Shown: positions 44,030-52,257 of the stretch, one piece after another
Numbering within the stretch: the first letter of the stretch is position 1
Layout: each line of letters starts with the position of its first letter
Assembly: GCF_004801315.1 (NCBI RefSeq)
Contig: NZ_SSNW01000003.1
Coordinates: 124,001-188,000 of the forward strand
Length of the DNA: 64,000 bases
Direction of reading: 5' to 3'
Source: Deinococcus sp. Arct2-2
Lineage (GTDB): Bacteria > Deinococcota > Deinococci > Deinococcales > Deinococcaceae
The notes under the pieces: model-generated
Databases searched by the model: none
Seen by the model: the letters and a program-made list of their open reading frames with translations, nothing else
What the model was told of the DNA's origin: nothing
Program-made: the position numbers and the translations under genes

Positions 44030-44155
44030 ATGACCCGACTCAAAGGTACTGGCACTGGTGCGCCTTGGCTCCGTTGGCTTCTGATCGTGTTGGCCCTCGT
44101 GGCCCTCGTTTTGGGACTCGATTATATCGACGTTTTGCCCATCCACTTCTGGTAA
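44030..44155 (+). CDS. Small single-pass membrane peptide (41 aa)
   Basis: ATG 44030 is preceded by GGAGA with an 8-base gap. The translation starts MTRLKGTGTGAPW, then one membrane span LLIVLALVALVLGL, then DYIDVLPIHFW and TAA. The positive N-terminus followed by a short aromatic C-terminus suits an N-in single-pass peptide. At 41 residues it falls below usual gene-calling limits, and many Deinococcus proteins of this shape are listed as hypothetical small membrane proteins. Function unknown; 248 bases of non-coding DNA follow it. Confidence 0.7.
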   Translation: MTRLKGTGTGAPWLRWLLIVLALVALVLGLDYIDVLPIHFW

Positions 44156-44403
44156 GAAAAGGCCTGAGTAAGACGGATTCCGGCCATTCCGTTGGCTTTC
44201 GGGACAACGCCGAACGCTAACTCCATTCTGGAACCCGTACTTTTCCTTCTCCCTCCGGTCGGATTTCGCAGTTATTTCATACCTGTTCAATCGGAATCCG
44301 CACAAGCCGCTGGCCGGGAGGCGAAGTCATTAGACTCCGTCTCATCCGGCCCCGCTTGAATTTCTGAACATCCAATCTGACAAACCTTCACCGACGACTT
44401 GGA

Positions 44404-46191
44404 TTACCCCGCTGTCACCAGTGCTGCCCGTTCCAGTTCGGCGTAGCGGCCCTGTTGCCGCCGCAGTACGTCGGGCGCACCTTCTTCTACAATTTGGCCG
44501 CTCTCCAGGACGATCACGCGGTCTACACTGCGGGCCAGCGACAGACGGTGCGTCACGATCAGAGCCGTGCGCCCGCGCATCAGGCGTTCTAGAGCGTCCA
44601 CGATGACGGCTTCGGAGGCCGTGTCTACGGCGCTGGTGGGTTCGTCCAGCAGCAGCACGGCGGGTTGGGCCAGCAGCACCCGCGCAATGGCAAGGCGTTG
44701 GCGCTGCCCGCCCGACAACTTCACGCCGCGTTCGCCCACCACCGTGTTGAGGCCTTGAGGCAAAGCAGCCACAAATTCGCCGGCTCCGGCCACCGCCAGC
44801 GCGTCCTGCACCTCCTGCAGCGTGGCGTCGGGGCGGGCGTAGCGCACATTTTCCAGCACCGAATCATGAAACAGGAACGTGTCCTGCTGCATGGTGCTGG
44901 CGGCCCGGCGCAGGGAAGGCAAAGTCAACTCGCGCACATCGTGACCGTCCAGCGTCACGCGGCCTGCATTGGGGTCGTAGGTGCGGGTCAGCAGGCCCAG
45001 CAGCGTGCTTTTGCCCGCGCCCGACGTGCCCAGCAGCGCCACCCGTTCGCCCGCCCGGATGTGCAGATTCAGCCCGCGCAGCACCGGTTTGAGGGGATCG
45101 TAGCCGAAGGTCACGTTCTCGAAAACCACCTCGCCACGCGCGGGCAGCGGCAAGGGCTGTGCGCCCGGACGTTCACTCACACTGGCGGGCGCGTCCAGTA
45201 CCTCAAAAATGCGCCGCCCGCTGGCCTCGGCCCGCTGCAAGAGGTCGTTGATATTGACCAGATCGTCGATGGGGCCGTAAAAATAGCGCCCGTAGCCCCG
45301 GTAAGCCAGCAGCCCGCCCAGCGTGAATTGGCCCGCCATGATCAGCCACACGCCGCCGCCCAGCATGATCACGTTGCCGAAATTGGACACGAAGCGCACC
45401 ACCGGAAAAGTGCGGTTGCGAATCTTGATGGCCTTCACGCCCTCGTCGTACAGCGCTTGCCCAATCGAGGCCACTTTCCGCGCTTCCGCCTCTTCCCGCG
45501 CAAAGCCCTGCACCACGCGGATGCCGGCCAACCGGTCGGCCACCAGCGCCGAGAGGTCGCCCAGCCGGGTGCGGGCCGCCCGGTACGCGGGGCGCACGCT
45601 GGCGTTGTAGCGCGTGAGCATCAGCGCCACCGCCAGCATCGGCAGCGTGACCATGATGCCCAGCAGCGGTTGCAGCGCAATAAAAATGCCGATCACGCCG
45701 ATCAGCCTCAGCGCGTTGCCCAGCACGGCGTCGGTGCCGCGCAGCAACACATCCTGAATGCCGTCCACGTCTGCCGTGACCCGCGACAGCAGGTCGCCCG
45801 TGCGCTGGGATTCGAAGTAGGCCGCCGACTGCCCCGCGAGCTTGGAATACAGCCGCATGCGCAGGTCAAGCGTGAGCTGCTGCCCCGCCCGCTCCAGCAG
45901 CAGGCCGCGCCACGCCGAGAGGACTTGCTGCACGGCAAAGACCGCCACCAGCAGCGCCAATTGCCACCCGATGTACGTCCAGTCGCGTTCCATCAGCCCC
46001 CGGTCTACCACCCGGCCCCACACCAGCGGCGGATACAGTTCGGCGGCCACGCTGGCGGTCAGGCAAATCATGCCCAGCAACACGGTACGGCGGTAGGGAG
46101 TCAGCAGCCCGTACAGGCGGCGCACCACCGAGCGGTCAGGGGCCGGAGCTTTGGGGCCAGAAGGAGCGGAAGACTTGGACAAAGACACCAT
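44404..46191 (-). CDS. ABC exporter, fused membrane and ATPase domains
   Basis: 595 residues from ATG 46191. Six membrane segments in residues 30-320 (type 1 exporter; SQRTGDLLSRVTADVDGIQDVLLRG near 130), then the ATPase: Walker A GTSGAGKST near 395, signature KLSGGQRQRLAIARVLL near 500, Walker B VLLLDEPTSAVD and the switch His in LIVTHRLSLARSVD. It resembles MsbA/LmrA-like lipid or drug exporters. It acts as a homodimer or with another half-transporter. An IS607-type element lies 47 bases upstream of its start, so its promoter may have been displaced. Confidence 0.92.
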   Translation of the reverse strand: MVSLSKSSAPSGPKAPAPDRSVVRRLYGLLTPYRRTVLLGMICLTASVAAELYPPLVWGRVVDRGLMERDWTYIGWQLALLVAVFAVQQVLSAWRGLLLERAGQQLTLDLRMRLYSKLAGQSAAYFESQRTGDLLSRVTADVDGIQDVLLRGTDAVLGNALRLIGVIGIFIALQPLLGIMVTLPMLAVALMLTRYNASVRPAYRAARTRLGDLSALVADRLAGIRVVQGFAREEAEARKVASIGQALYDEGVKAIKIRNRTFPVVRFVSNFGNVIMLGGGVWLIMAGQFTLGGLLAYRGYGRYFYGPIDDLVNINDLLQRAEASGRRIFEVLDAPASVSERPGAQPLPLPARGEVVFENVTFGYDPLKPVLRGLNLHIRAGERVALLGTSGAGKSTLLGLLTRTYDPNAGRVTLDGHDVRELTLPSLRRAASTMQQDTFLFHDSVLENVRYARPDATLQEVQDALAVAGAGEFVAALPQGLNTVVGERGVKLSGGQRQRLAIARVLLAQPAVLLLDEPTSAVDTASEAVIVDALERLMRGRTALIVTHRLSLARSVDRVIVLESGQIVEEGAPDVLRRQQGRYAELERAALVTAG

Positions 46192-46274
46192 CTGCGGGCG
46201 AGCGTAGCGCAGGGCGGCGGGCGCTCACAGCAGGGTTATTGACAGTCGTGTATCTTTGTTACAAAATGTCATAC

Positions 46275-46940
46275 ATGGCTCCAATAGACTCTCCAGACCT
46301 GATGCGCATCGGTGATGCGGCGCGGTATCTGAAGATGTCGGTGGTGGGCGTCCGGGCGGCCGCGGCTCAAGGGCGGATTCCTTCGGTGATTACGGCGGGA
46401 AACCAGCGCCGCTTCCGGCGTGAAGACCTTGACAGCTACCTCGGACTTCCGGTGGCAGAAGCGGTCTCGGAAGTCCGGGAACGCACCGAAGCCCTGTACT
46501 GCCGCATGTCGGGCAGTGGAGACCAGGCCAGTTCTCTGGTGAACCAGGAAGCGGCGCTGCGCGAGTCGGCCACGGGGCCGGTCTTCCGGGTCTATAAGGA
46601 TCAGGCGTCGGGACTCAGTGAACGGCGCACAGGACTCGATCAACTGCTCGATGATGCGGCACGCCGCAAATTCACGGTGGTGCGGGTCACGCATCAAGAT
46701 CGGCTCGCCCGGTTTGGTGTCCGGTATCTGGAACGCTACTTGACTCAATGCGGCGTCACAGTGGAAGTGCTGCACCAGCGTGCGGACGCTTCGCTGCATC
46801 AGGAACTGATGCAGGACTTCATGTCGCTCCTGGCCTCCTGTGCAGGGCGGTTGTACCGCTTGCGTTCCCATGAGAATCAACTCCGGGTCTTAAGTGAGGC
46901 GCACAAGGAACTCCAGGGCAAGCAGGAGAAGGGCTCTTGA
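46275..46940 (+). CDS. tnpA: IS607-family serine recombinase (TnpA)
   Basis: 221 residues from ATG 46275; a CAAAAT box (46262-46267) lies eight bases upstream, with TTGACA 17 bases before it, so the message may be leaderless. N-terminal MerR-type helix (MRIGDAARYLKMSVVGVRAAAAQGRIPSV, then NQRRFRREDLDSYLG) is followed by the serine recombinase domain with YCRMSGSGDQASSL (catalytic Ser) and RVTHQDRLARFGVRYLERYL. This is the IS607 order, reverse of usual resolvases. It excises and inserts the element through a circular form. It overlaps tnpB by four bases. Confidence 0.92.
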   Translation: MAPIDSPDLMRIGDAARYLKMSVVGVRAAAAQGRIPSVITAGNQRRFRREDLDSYLGLPVAEAVSEVRERTEALYCRMSGSGDQASSLVNQEAALRESATGPVFRVYKDQASGLSERRTGLDQLLDDAARRKFTVVRVTHQDRLARFGVRYLERYLTQCGVTVEVLHQRADASLHQELMQDFMSLLASCAGRLYRLRSHENQLRVLSEAHKELQGKQEKGS

Positions 46941-48763
46941 GCAAGGCCAAGGTGGTGAAACCCGCCAAGGTGGTGCGCTCGACTCCCCTACGGGTGAATC
47001 AAGCCTGGACTGCCGATGGACTGCCGCTTGACCGGGTGCTGGTGGAGCAGCGCTGCCACTGGCTGCTCGATCTCACAGCGGAAGTCGGCACGCTGACCGC
47101 TGCGTCGTGGTGGACTCCCGGGCACTTCGATCAACTGGCGACGGGAGAAAGTCCGGATGGCCGCCCCCTCCCTAAGTGCGGCCACGCCGCTGCACGCCGG
47201 ATGGGGTGGCACACCGTGGTTCCTGATGAGGTGTACCTCCCTGACCGCTTCAAGCGCGGCGTCCGGGTGCGCTTGATGGCCCTCTGGCAAGCGCGTCTTG
47301 GCGACGTGGACTTGTTCCCAGTGATGCGGGAAGAAGTTGACCTTGCGGGTGAGTTTGATGCGGGACAGGTGCGGGCCACATCTGCGGGGCAGTGGGCCAC
47401 GAATCAGCAGCTTGACCGCTTGGCCCAGTCGTTGACGCGGTTTCGTAAGACTGCGGAGCATGATCCGCAGCACCTCACCGAAGTGTTTTTGCCTCCGGTG
47501 ATTCGCCGCCCCGTCTTGCCCCTGTCCTGTATGGACGATCAGTTCGTGGAGATGACGGTGGATGAAGACCGTCTGGAATTGAAGTTGAAACTCCCGGTGG
47601 TCGCGCGTCCGGTTCGCCGTGAAGACTGGGTCTGGCACCGGATATGTTTGTCGGTTCCGGCGAGCCGCCGGAACCTTGGGGAGTGGTCTCTGCCCGATCT
47701 GCGGCGGGACGAAGAAAAGATCCTGTTCAGCGCTGTCCAGACCAGCCAAGGGGCCATGTGGAAGCAGCCCACCGCCGCGTTGGGGGTCGACTGGAGTCCT
47801 TCGGCCCTGGTGGTGGCGGCTGTGGTCAAGACCCACGCCGGGCGGCTGCTGACCACGGGTGAGGCGACGGGGTTTGATGAAGCTGGACGCATTTCCAAGT
47901 TGCTCCGCCTGCAACGCGAGGAAGAATTCACCCGGAGAAAGGCGAGAAGAATTGGAGCCTTGCTGGCGGGGCAGGCCTGTGAAGTGTTGAGCGACAAGCA
48001 CCAGACCTTGTCGGCCCATCAGGACGCCTTGTCCCGCAAGCGGATGTACTTGGGCCGGGATTTGGCGTGGCACGCGGCGAATCACTTGGTCACGTTGGCG
48101 GGACAGTGTGGGGCGGGTTTGATCGCTTTTGAAGACTTGCGCGACTTTGATCCTTCGGGACGGGGGGCGTTTCAGAACAACCGCTCGTCCCAGTCCGTGC
48201 GGGGTCAGGTCTACGCGGCCACCGAGCAACTGGCGGCGCGTCAAGGCATCGAAGTGGTGAGCGTTCCCCCCAGAGGTACGTCGGCGCAGTGTGCGGGCTG
48301 TGACGCTCCGTTGGAGCGTCCGGAGGGCTACCACTCGGCCCACTGCCCGGCGTGTGGGCTCTCGGGCGGGCGGGACGTGATGGCGGCGGTAAACATTGCC
48401 AAACGGGCCGTGCTGGGCAGCGCGGAGATCAAGCGCCCGAAGGGACGCGCCAAACGAATTCGCTCCGCGCTGCATGACCGGGTCAATGTGCTGAACACGA
48501 AACCGGTCACCCCTCAACTCACCGCTCCCCTGCCCCCGACTCGCAGTGCTGAATTGCCGCCCCGCACACAGCGGATTCCGAAAGGCGGGCTGAGCCGGGA
48601 GATGCGTCTGGCGTGGCGCAAAGTCGAACAAGAACGGCGAGAAAAGAAGATCTTCCCTGCGCGACTGTCGTCGTGGGGCATGGTGGAGCGGACTCGCCTG
48701 CGGGTCGTCAGCAGCCATGTGAACCCGGTGCTTCCTCTTATGGTCGTCCTTCCAGACGGTTGA
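46937..48763 (+). CDS. tnpB: TnpB RNA-guided nuclease, large IS607 form
   Basis: 608 residues from TTG 46937 (TTGA overlap with tnpA). The RuvC catalytic residues are present: Asp285 in LGVDWSPSALVVAAVV, Glu399 in LIAFEDLRDFD and Asp480 in GGRDVMAAVNIAKRAV. The zinc ribbon is Cys452, Cys455, Cys470 and Cys473. Most TnpB proteins have about 380-420 residues; here an extra N-terminal region (1-270) and a 120-residue C-terminal tail rich in Arg/Lys are added. TnpB proteins use an omega RNA from the element's right end to cut target DNA and keep the element in place. The size is close to the transition toward type V effectors such as small Cas12 proteins, but no CRISPR array is nearby. Confidence 0.9.
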   Translation: MSKAKVVKPAKVVRSTPLRVNQAWTADGLPLDRVLVEQRCHWLLDLTAEVGTLTAASWWTPGHFDQLATGESPDGRPLPKCGHAAARRMGWHTVVPDEVYLPDRFKRGVRVRLMALWQARLGDVDLFPVMREEVDLAGEFDAGQVRATSAGQWATNQQLDRLAQSLTRFRKTAEHDPQHLTEVFLPPVIRRPVLPLSCMDDQFVEMTVDEDRLELKLKLPVVARPVRREDWVWHRICLSVPASRRNLGEWSLPDLRRDEEKILFSAVQTSQGAMWKQPTAALGVDWSPSALVVAAVVKTHAGRLLTTGEATGFDEAGRISKLLRLQREEEFTRRKARRIGALLAGQACEVLSDKHQTLSAHQDALSRKRMYLGRDLAWHAANHLVTLAGQCGAGLIAFEDLRDFDPSGRGAFQNNRSSQSVRGQVYAATEQLAARQGIEVVSVPPRGTSAQCAGCDAPLERPEGYHSAHCPACGLSGGRDVMAAVNIAKRAVLGSAEIKRPKGRAKRIRSALHDRVNVLNTKPVTPQLTAPLPPTRSAELPPRTQRIPKGGLSREMRLAWRKVEQERREKKIFPARLSSWGMVERTRLRVVSSHVNPVLPLMVVLPDG

Positions 48764-49007
48764 AAGAAGGAAGTATCAGGTTTTTTTCGACGGTGGATTG
48801 CGGTTGACCGGGATTGGTTGCGCGAATCTCACACCGAGCCGAATTGTAATCATTGTCAGGTTGTGTAGCCAAACGCCCACTGGGAGCGGGGGCAACAGCT
48901 TTTCTCATGTATAGTTCACCCAACGTTATGGCTGCTGGCCTGCTTTAACGGGAGACTGCGCCGCGTTCATAAAGAAGTTTCCCTCTCCAGTTTAGGAGGT
49001 CGATGAC
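48764..49007 (+). promoter_or_regulatory. Element right end, omega RNA region and permease promoter
   Basis: 244 bases. The first part (to about 48830) should contain the right end and the 3' end of the omega RNA, which usually overlaps the end of tnpB. Further on, TATAGT at 48910-48915 is a candidate -10 for the permease gene. AGGAGGT at 48994-49000 is the ribosome binding site. Confidence 0.45.
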
Positions 49008-50525
49008 TTGAGCCGCCCCGCCAACCAGACTGCCCAGAGCAAGGCAACCCCCGCCAGCGCCGGAACCGATCAGGACGAGAAGCTCTTGGCCTCGATGGGC
49101 TACAAGCAGGAGCTTTCGCGCCGCATGAGCGGGTTTTCCAATTTCTCCATTTCGTTTTCCATCATCTGTATTTTGGCGGGCGGTATTACGGCTTTTCCCA
49201 ACGGTTTTACGGCGGCGGGTGGGGCCAGCATCGGCATCGGCTGGCCGCTGGGCGTGATTTTTGCGGTGGTGGTGGCGCTGGGCATGGGCCAAATCGCCAG
49301 CGCCTTTCCGACGGCGGGCGGCCTGTACCACTGGAGCAGCATTCTGGGTGGGCGCGGCTGGGGCTGGGCGACCGCGTGGTTTAACCTGCTGGGCCTCGTG
49401 TTCGTCACCGCCAGCGTCAATGTGGGCGTGTACATCCTGTTCCGTGACCTCGTGCTGGTCAATATTTTTAAAGTCGATGTGGCTGGATTCGGCCTAGCGC
49501 AACAACTCTTGGCCGTCGTGTTGATTACGGCCACGCAGGCGCTGTGCAATTACCGGGGCATCCGCCTGACCACGCAGCTCACCAACTTTTCGGGATCGCT
49601 GATTTTTGTGGTTGCTCTCGTTCTCACGGTGGCCTTGCTGGTCTACGCGCCCAGCTTCGATCTGTCGCGCCTGTTCACCTTCCGCAACTACACCGGAGAC
49701 GCGGGCGGCGGCGTGTGGCCTGCCAATGCCAGCTTGCCCTCCGCCTTTTTGGGCAGCCTGATTCTGGTCTGCTACACCATCACGGGCTTCGACGCTTCGG
49801 CGCATACCTCCGAAGAAACGCAGGACGCCGCCCGCAACGTGCCGCGCGGCATGATTCAGGCCGTTCTGTATTCCAGCGTGTTCGGCTTCTTGATGATCGC
49901 CGCCTTCGTGCTGGCCATGCCCAGTCTGGACGAAGGGGCCAAGCAGGGCTACGGCATTTTCGCGTGGCTGATGAACGGCTCAGGCATGCCCACGCTGCTC
50001 AAAGACCTGCTGTACATCGGCATCGTCATTGCCAATTACATCTGCGGTCTGGCCGCCATGACCAGCACGTCGCGCATGATCTACGCCTTTTCCCGCGACG
50101 GCGGCTTGCCCTACAGCGGCCTGCTGAAAACCGTTCATCCGGTGTACCGCACCCCCGGCCCCGCCATCCTGATTTCGGCCGTCCTGATCGTGGTGGCCAC
50201 CCTCTATGCCCCGGCCTTCGCGGTGTTGGCACTGGGCAGCGCGGTCTTGCTCTACATTTCCTACGTCATGCCCATCGCGGCGGGCCTGCTGGCGGAAGGC
50301 AAAACGTGGACACATCACGGACCGTTCCGGCTGGGGGCGGCCAGCAAGCCTGTGGCTGTACTGGGCATTCTGGGCGGGCTGGCGCTGGTGTATGTGGGCA
50401 TGCGGCCCCCGTTTCAGCAGGTGGCGTACCTCGTTATCGGCCTCATTGTGGCGCTGGGCGTGGTGTGGCTGGCGCTGGAATCCCGCCGTTTTCAGGGGCC
50501 GCCCGCCACCCACTTCGGAGACTGA
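49008..50525 (+). CDS. APC-family amino acid or ethanolamine permease
   Basis: 505 residues. TTG 49008 is the start: AGGAGGT ends seven bases before it, and the nearby ATG at 49003 is closed at once. Twelve hydrophobic segments and the amino acid/choline transporter pattern SRRMSGFSNFSISFSIICILAGGITAFPNGF near 38 and GFDASAHTSEETQDAARNVPRGM near 262. It is followed by the ethanolamine ammonia-lyase genes, so the likely cargo is ethanolamine, as for Eat-type permeases. A 300-base gap with a large stem-loop separates it from eutB. Confidence 0.85.
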   Translation: MSRPANQTAQSKATPASAGTDQDEKLLASMGYKQELSRRMSGFSNFSISFSIICILAGGITAFPNGFTAAGGASIGIGWPLGVIFAVVVALGMGQIASAFPTAGGLYHWSSILGGRGWGWATAWFNLLGLVFVTASVNVGVYILFRDLVLVNIFKVDVAGFGLAQQLLAVVLITATQALCNYRGIRLTTQLTNFSGSLIFVVALVLTVALLVYAPSFDLSRLFTFRNYTGDAGGGVWPANASLPSAFLGSLILVCYTITGFDASAHTSEETQDAARNVPRGMIQAVLYSSVFGFLMIAAFVLAMPSLDEGAKQGYGIFAWLMNGSGMPTLLKDLLYIGIVIANYICGLAAMTSTSRMIYAFSRDGGLPYSGLLKTVHPVYRTPGPAILISAVLIVVATLYAPAFAVLALGSAVLLYISYVMPIAAGLLAEGKTWTHHGPFRLGAASKPVAVLGILGGLALVYVGMRPPFQQVAYLVIGLIVALGVVWLALESRRFQGPPATHFGD

Positions 50526-50826
50526 GCAGGAGAGGTTGAGGTTCCGGGCAACCCCCCAGTCTGCGTTGCAGCCAGCCCCCCTTAAAGGGGAGCGCAACAG
50601 CTGTTGTCCTCCCCTCTAAGGGGGGGCGTTGCACAGCAACGGGGGGGTTCGCATTCCAACGCCCTCACCTATTGCCCAATTCGGCCAGAATCAATCTCTC
50701 CCACTTCTAGAAAAGACCACCCCAGCAGCGAAACCTAGACCGGATGCGCCATTGCTGCGCCCATCCTTTAGACTGCCTGTCAGTTGCCCGCCCGCCGTTT
50801 CCCACTTGCCCGCAGGAGGCGACTCT
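50526..50826 (+). other. Gap between permease gene and eutB
   Basis: 301 bases. It contains the stem-loop repeat 50546-50653 and, in the second half, the leader of eutB with GGAGG before ATG 50827. No gene is seen. Confidence 0.6.
50546..50653. repeat. Large hyphenated inverted repeat (about 108 bp)
   Basis: Outer arms AACCCCCC (50550-50557) and GGGGGGGTT (50641-50649). Inner arms CCCCCCTTAAAGGGGAG (50576-50592) and CTCCCCTCTAAGGGGGG (50609-50625) pair with one mismatch. The centre is a perfect CAACAGCTGTTG palindrome (50595-50606). Each inner arm can also fold on itself. It looks like a non-autonomous repeat (MITE or SNR type) rather than a terminator. Confidence 0.75.
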
Positions 50827-52257
50827 ATGTCTAACGCCACCCTCTACAGCGCCACTCTGGGCCGCACGCACCACCGCTTTGCCGACCTGAAAGACGTGCT
50901 GGCCAAAGCCTCGCCCCGCAAGGCCGGAGACGAACTGGCGGGACTGGCTGCCCGCAGCGCCGAGGAACGGGAAGCGGCGCGGCTGTGCCTGTCCGAATTG
51001 CCGCTGACGCTGTTTCTAGAGGATTTGCTGATTCCCTACGAAGACGATGAGGTCACGCGCCTGATCGTGGACAGCCACGACGCCGCCGCGTTTGCGCCTG
51101 TAGCGGGCCTGAATGTGGGCCAATTCCGCGACTGGCTGCTGTCGGAGGCGGCCACGACACAGACCTTGCGGGCGCTGGCCCCCGGCCTGACCCCCGAAAT
51201 GGTGGCGGCGGTGTGCAAGCTGATGCGCAACCAAGACCTCGTGCTGGTGGCCCGCAAATGCGAGGTCATCACGCGCTTTCGCAATACGCTGGGGCGGCGC
51301 GGGCACTTTTCGACCCGCCTGCAACCCAACCACCCCACCGACGATTTGCGCGGCATTCTGGCCAGTACGCTGGACGGCCTGATGTTCGGCGCGGGCGACG
51401 CGGTGATCGGCGTGAATCCCGCGCTGGACAACGTAGACGCCTGCGTGCGCCTGCTGACCCTGCTGGATGACCTGCGGCAAGGGTTGGGTGCGCCCGTTCA
51501 GAGTTGCGTGCTGACCCATGTCACCAACACCGTACAGGCCATCGAGCGCGGCGCCCCCGTGGATTTGGTGTTTCAGTCGGTGGCGGGCACACAGGGAGCC
51601 AACGCAGGATTTGGCATCAATTTGGCCTTACTGACCGAGGCGCACGCGGCGGCGCAGTCGCTCGGGCGCGGGAGCCTCTTTGCCGATGGTCAAGGGGGAA
51701 TGCAGCGCGGCCAGAACGTCATGTATTTCGAAACCGGGCAGGGGAGTGCTTTGTCGTCAGGTACGCACGCGGGCCTAGACCAGCAAACCGCCGAGGCGCG
51801 GGCCTACGCGGTGGCGCGGGCGTACTCGCCGCTCTTGGTCAATACGGTGGTGGGCTTCATCGGCCCCGAATACCTCTACGACGGCAAACAAATTGTGCGG
51901 GCGGGCCTCGAAGACCATTGTTGCGGCAAGCTGCTGGGCTTGCCGATGGGCTGCGACATCTGCTATACCAACCACGCCGAGGCCGATTCCGACGATATGG
52001 ACACGCTGCTGACCCTGCTGGCAGCGGCGGGCGTGACCTTCATCATGGGCGTACCGGGGGCCGACGACATCATGCTGGGCTACCAGTCCACCAGTTTTCA
52101 CGACGCTTGGTATGTGCGCTCGGTGTTCGGGTATCCGCCCGCGCCCGAATTTGCCGCGTGGCTGGACAGCGCCGGAATTACGCGGGCAGGGCAGTTGCAG
52201 TTGCCGCCCATCGGCTCGCCTCTGCGCGAACAGGTGCGGCAATTGGGGGCCGGATGA
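50827..52257 (+). CDS. eutB: Ethanolamine ammonia-lyase, large subunit
   Basis: 476 residues from ATG 50827, with GGAGG ahead; an earlier in-frame start would add a non-homologous tail. The protein carries the EutB pattern: PYEDDEVTRLIVD near 73, TRLQPNHPTDDLRGILASTLDGLMFGAGDAVIGVNP near 164-200, the barrel segments FQSVAGTQGANAGFGINLALLTEAH and FETGQGSALSSGTHAGLDQQT, and LPMGCDICYTNHAEADSDDMDTLLTLLA near 375. With EutC and adenosylcobalamin it splits ethanolamine into acetaldehyde and ammonia. No shell-protein genes are near, so this is not a microcompartment system. Confidence 0.97.
   Translation: MSNATLYSATLGRTHHRFADLKDVLAKASPRKAGDELAGLAARSAEEREAARLCLSELPLTLFLEDLLIPYEDDEVTRLIVDSHDAAAFAPVAGLNVGQFRDWLLSEAATTQTLRALAPGLTPEMVAAVCKLMRNQDLVLVARKCEVITRFRNTLGRRGHFSTRLQPNHPTDDLRGILASTLDGLMFGAGDAVIGVNPALDNVDACVRLLTLLDDLRQGLGAPVQSCVLTHVTNTVQAIERGAPVDLVFQSVAGTQGANAGFGINLALLTEAHAAAQSLGRGSLFADGQGGMQRGQNVMYFETGQGSALSSGTHAGLDQQTAEARAYAVARAYSPLLVNTVVGFIGPEYLYDGKQIVRAGLEDHCCGKLLGLPMGCDICYTNHAEADSDDMDTLLTLLAAAGVTFIMGVPGADDIMLGYQSTSFHDAWYVRSVFGYPPAPEFAAWLDSAGITRAGQLQLPPIGSPLREQVRQLGAG

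Larger units (their letters stand above)
46239..48830 (+). mobile_element. IS607-type element encoding a serine recombinase and a TnpB nuclease
   Basis: The two overlapping genes (recombinase then tnpB) define an IS607-family element. The boundaries given are approximate: the left end should lie shortly upstream of the recombinase promoter (TTGACA at 46239) and the right end within about 100 bases of the tnpB stop. IS607 elements make no target duplication, so ends cannot be set by repeats. Short related motifs (GGTTATTGAC left; GGTTGACCGGGATTGG right) may be the end sequences. Confidence 0.8.

Noticed and set aside
43781..44305. 174-residue minus-strand frame over the 41-residue peptide gene
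   Set aside because: No ribosome binding site, no membrane or domain features, and the plus strand has a better small gene.
44665..46242. 525-residue plus-strand frame inside the ABC exporter gene
   Set aside because: Antisense shadow of a clear ABC exporter; rich in His, Gln and Arg without motifs.
46988..48718. 576-residue minus-strand frame opposite tnpB
   Set aside because: The plus strand carries RuvC and zinc motifs; the minus frame has none.
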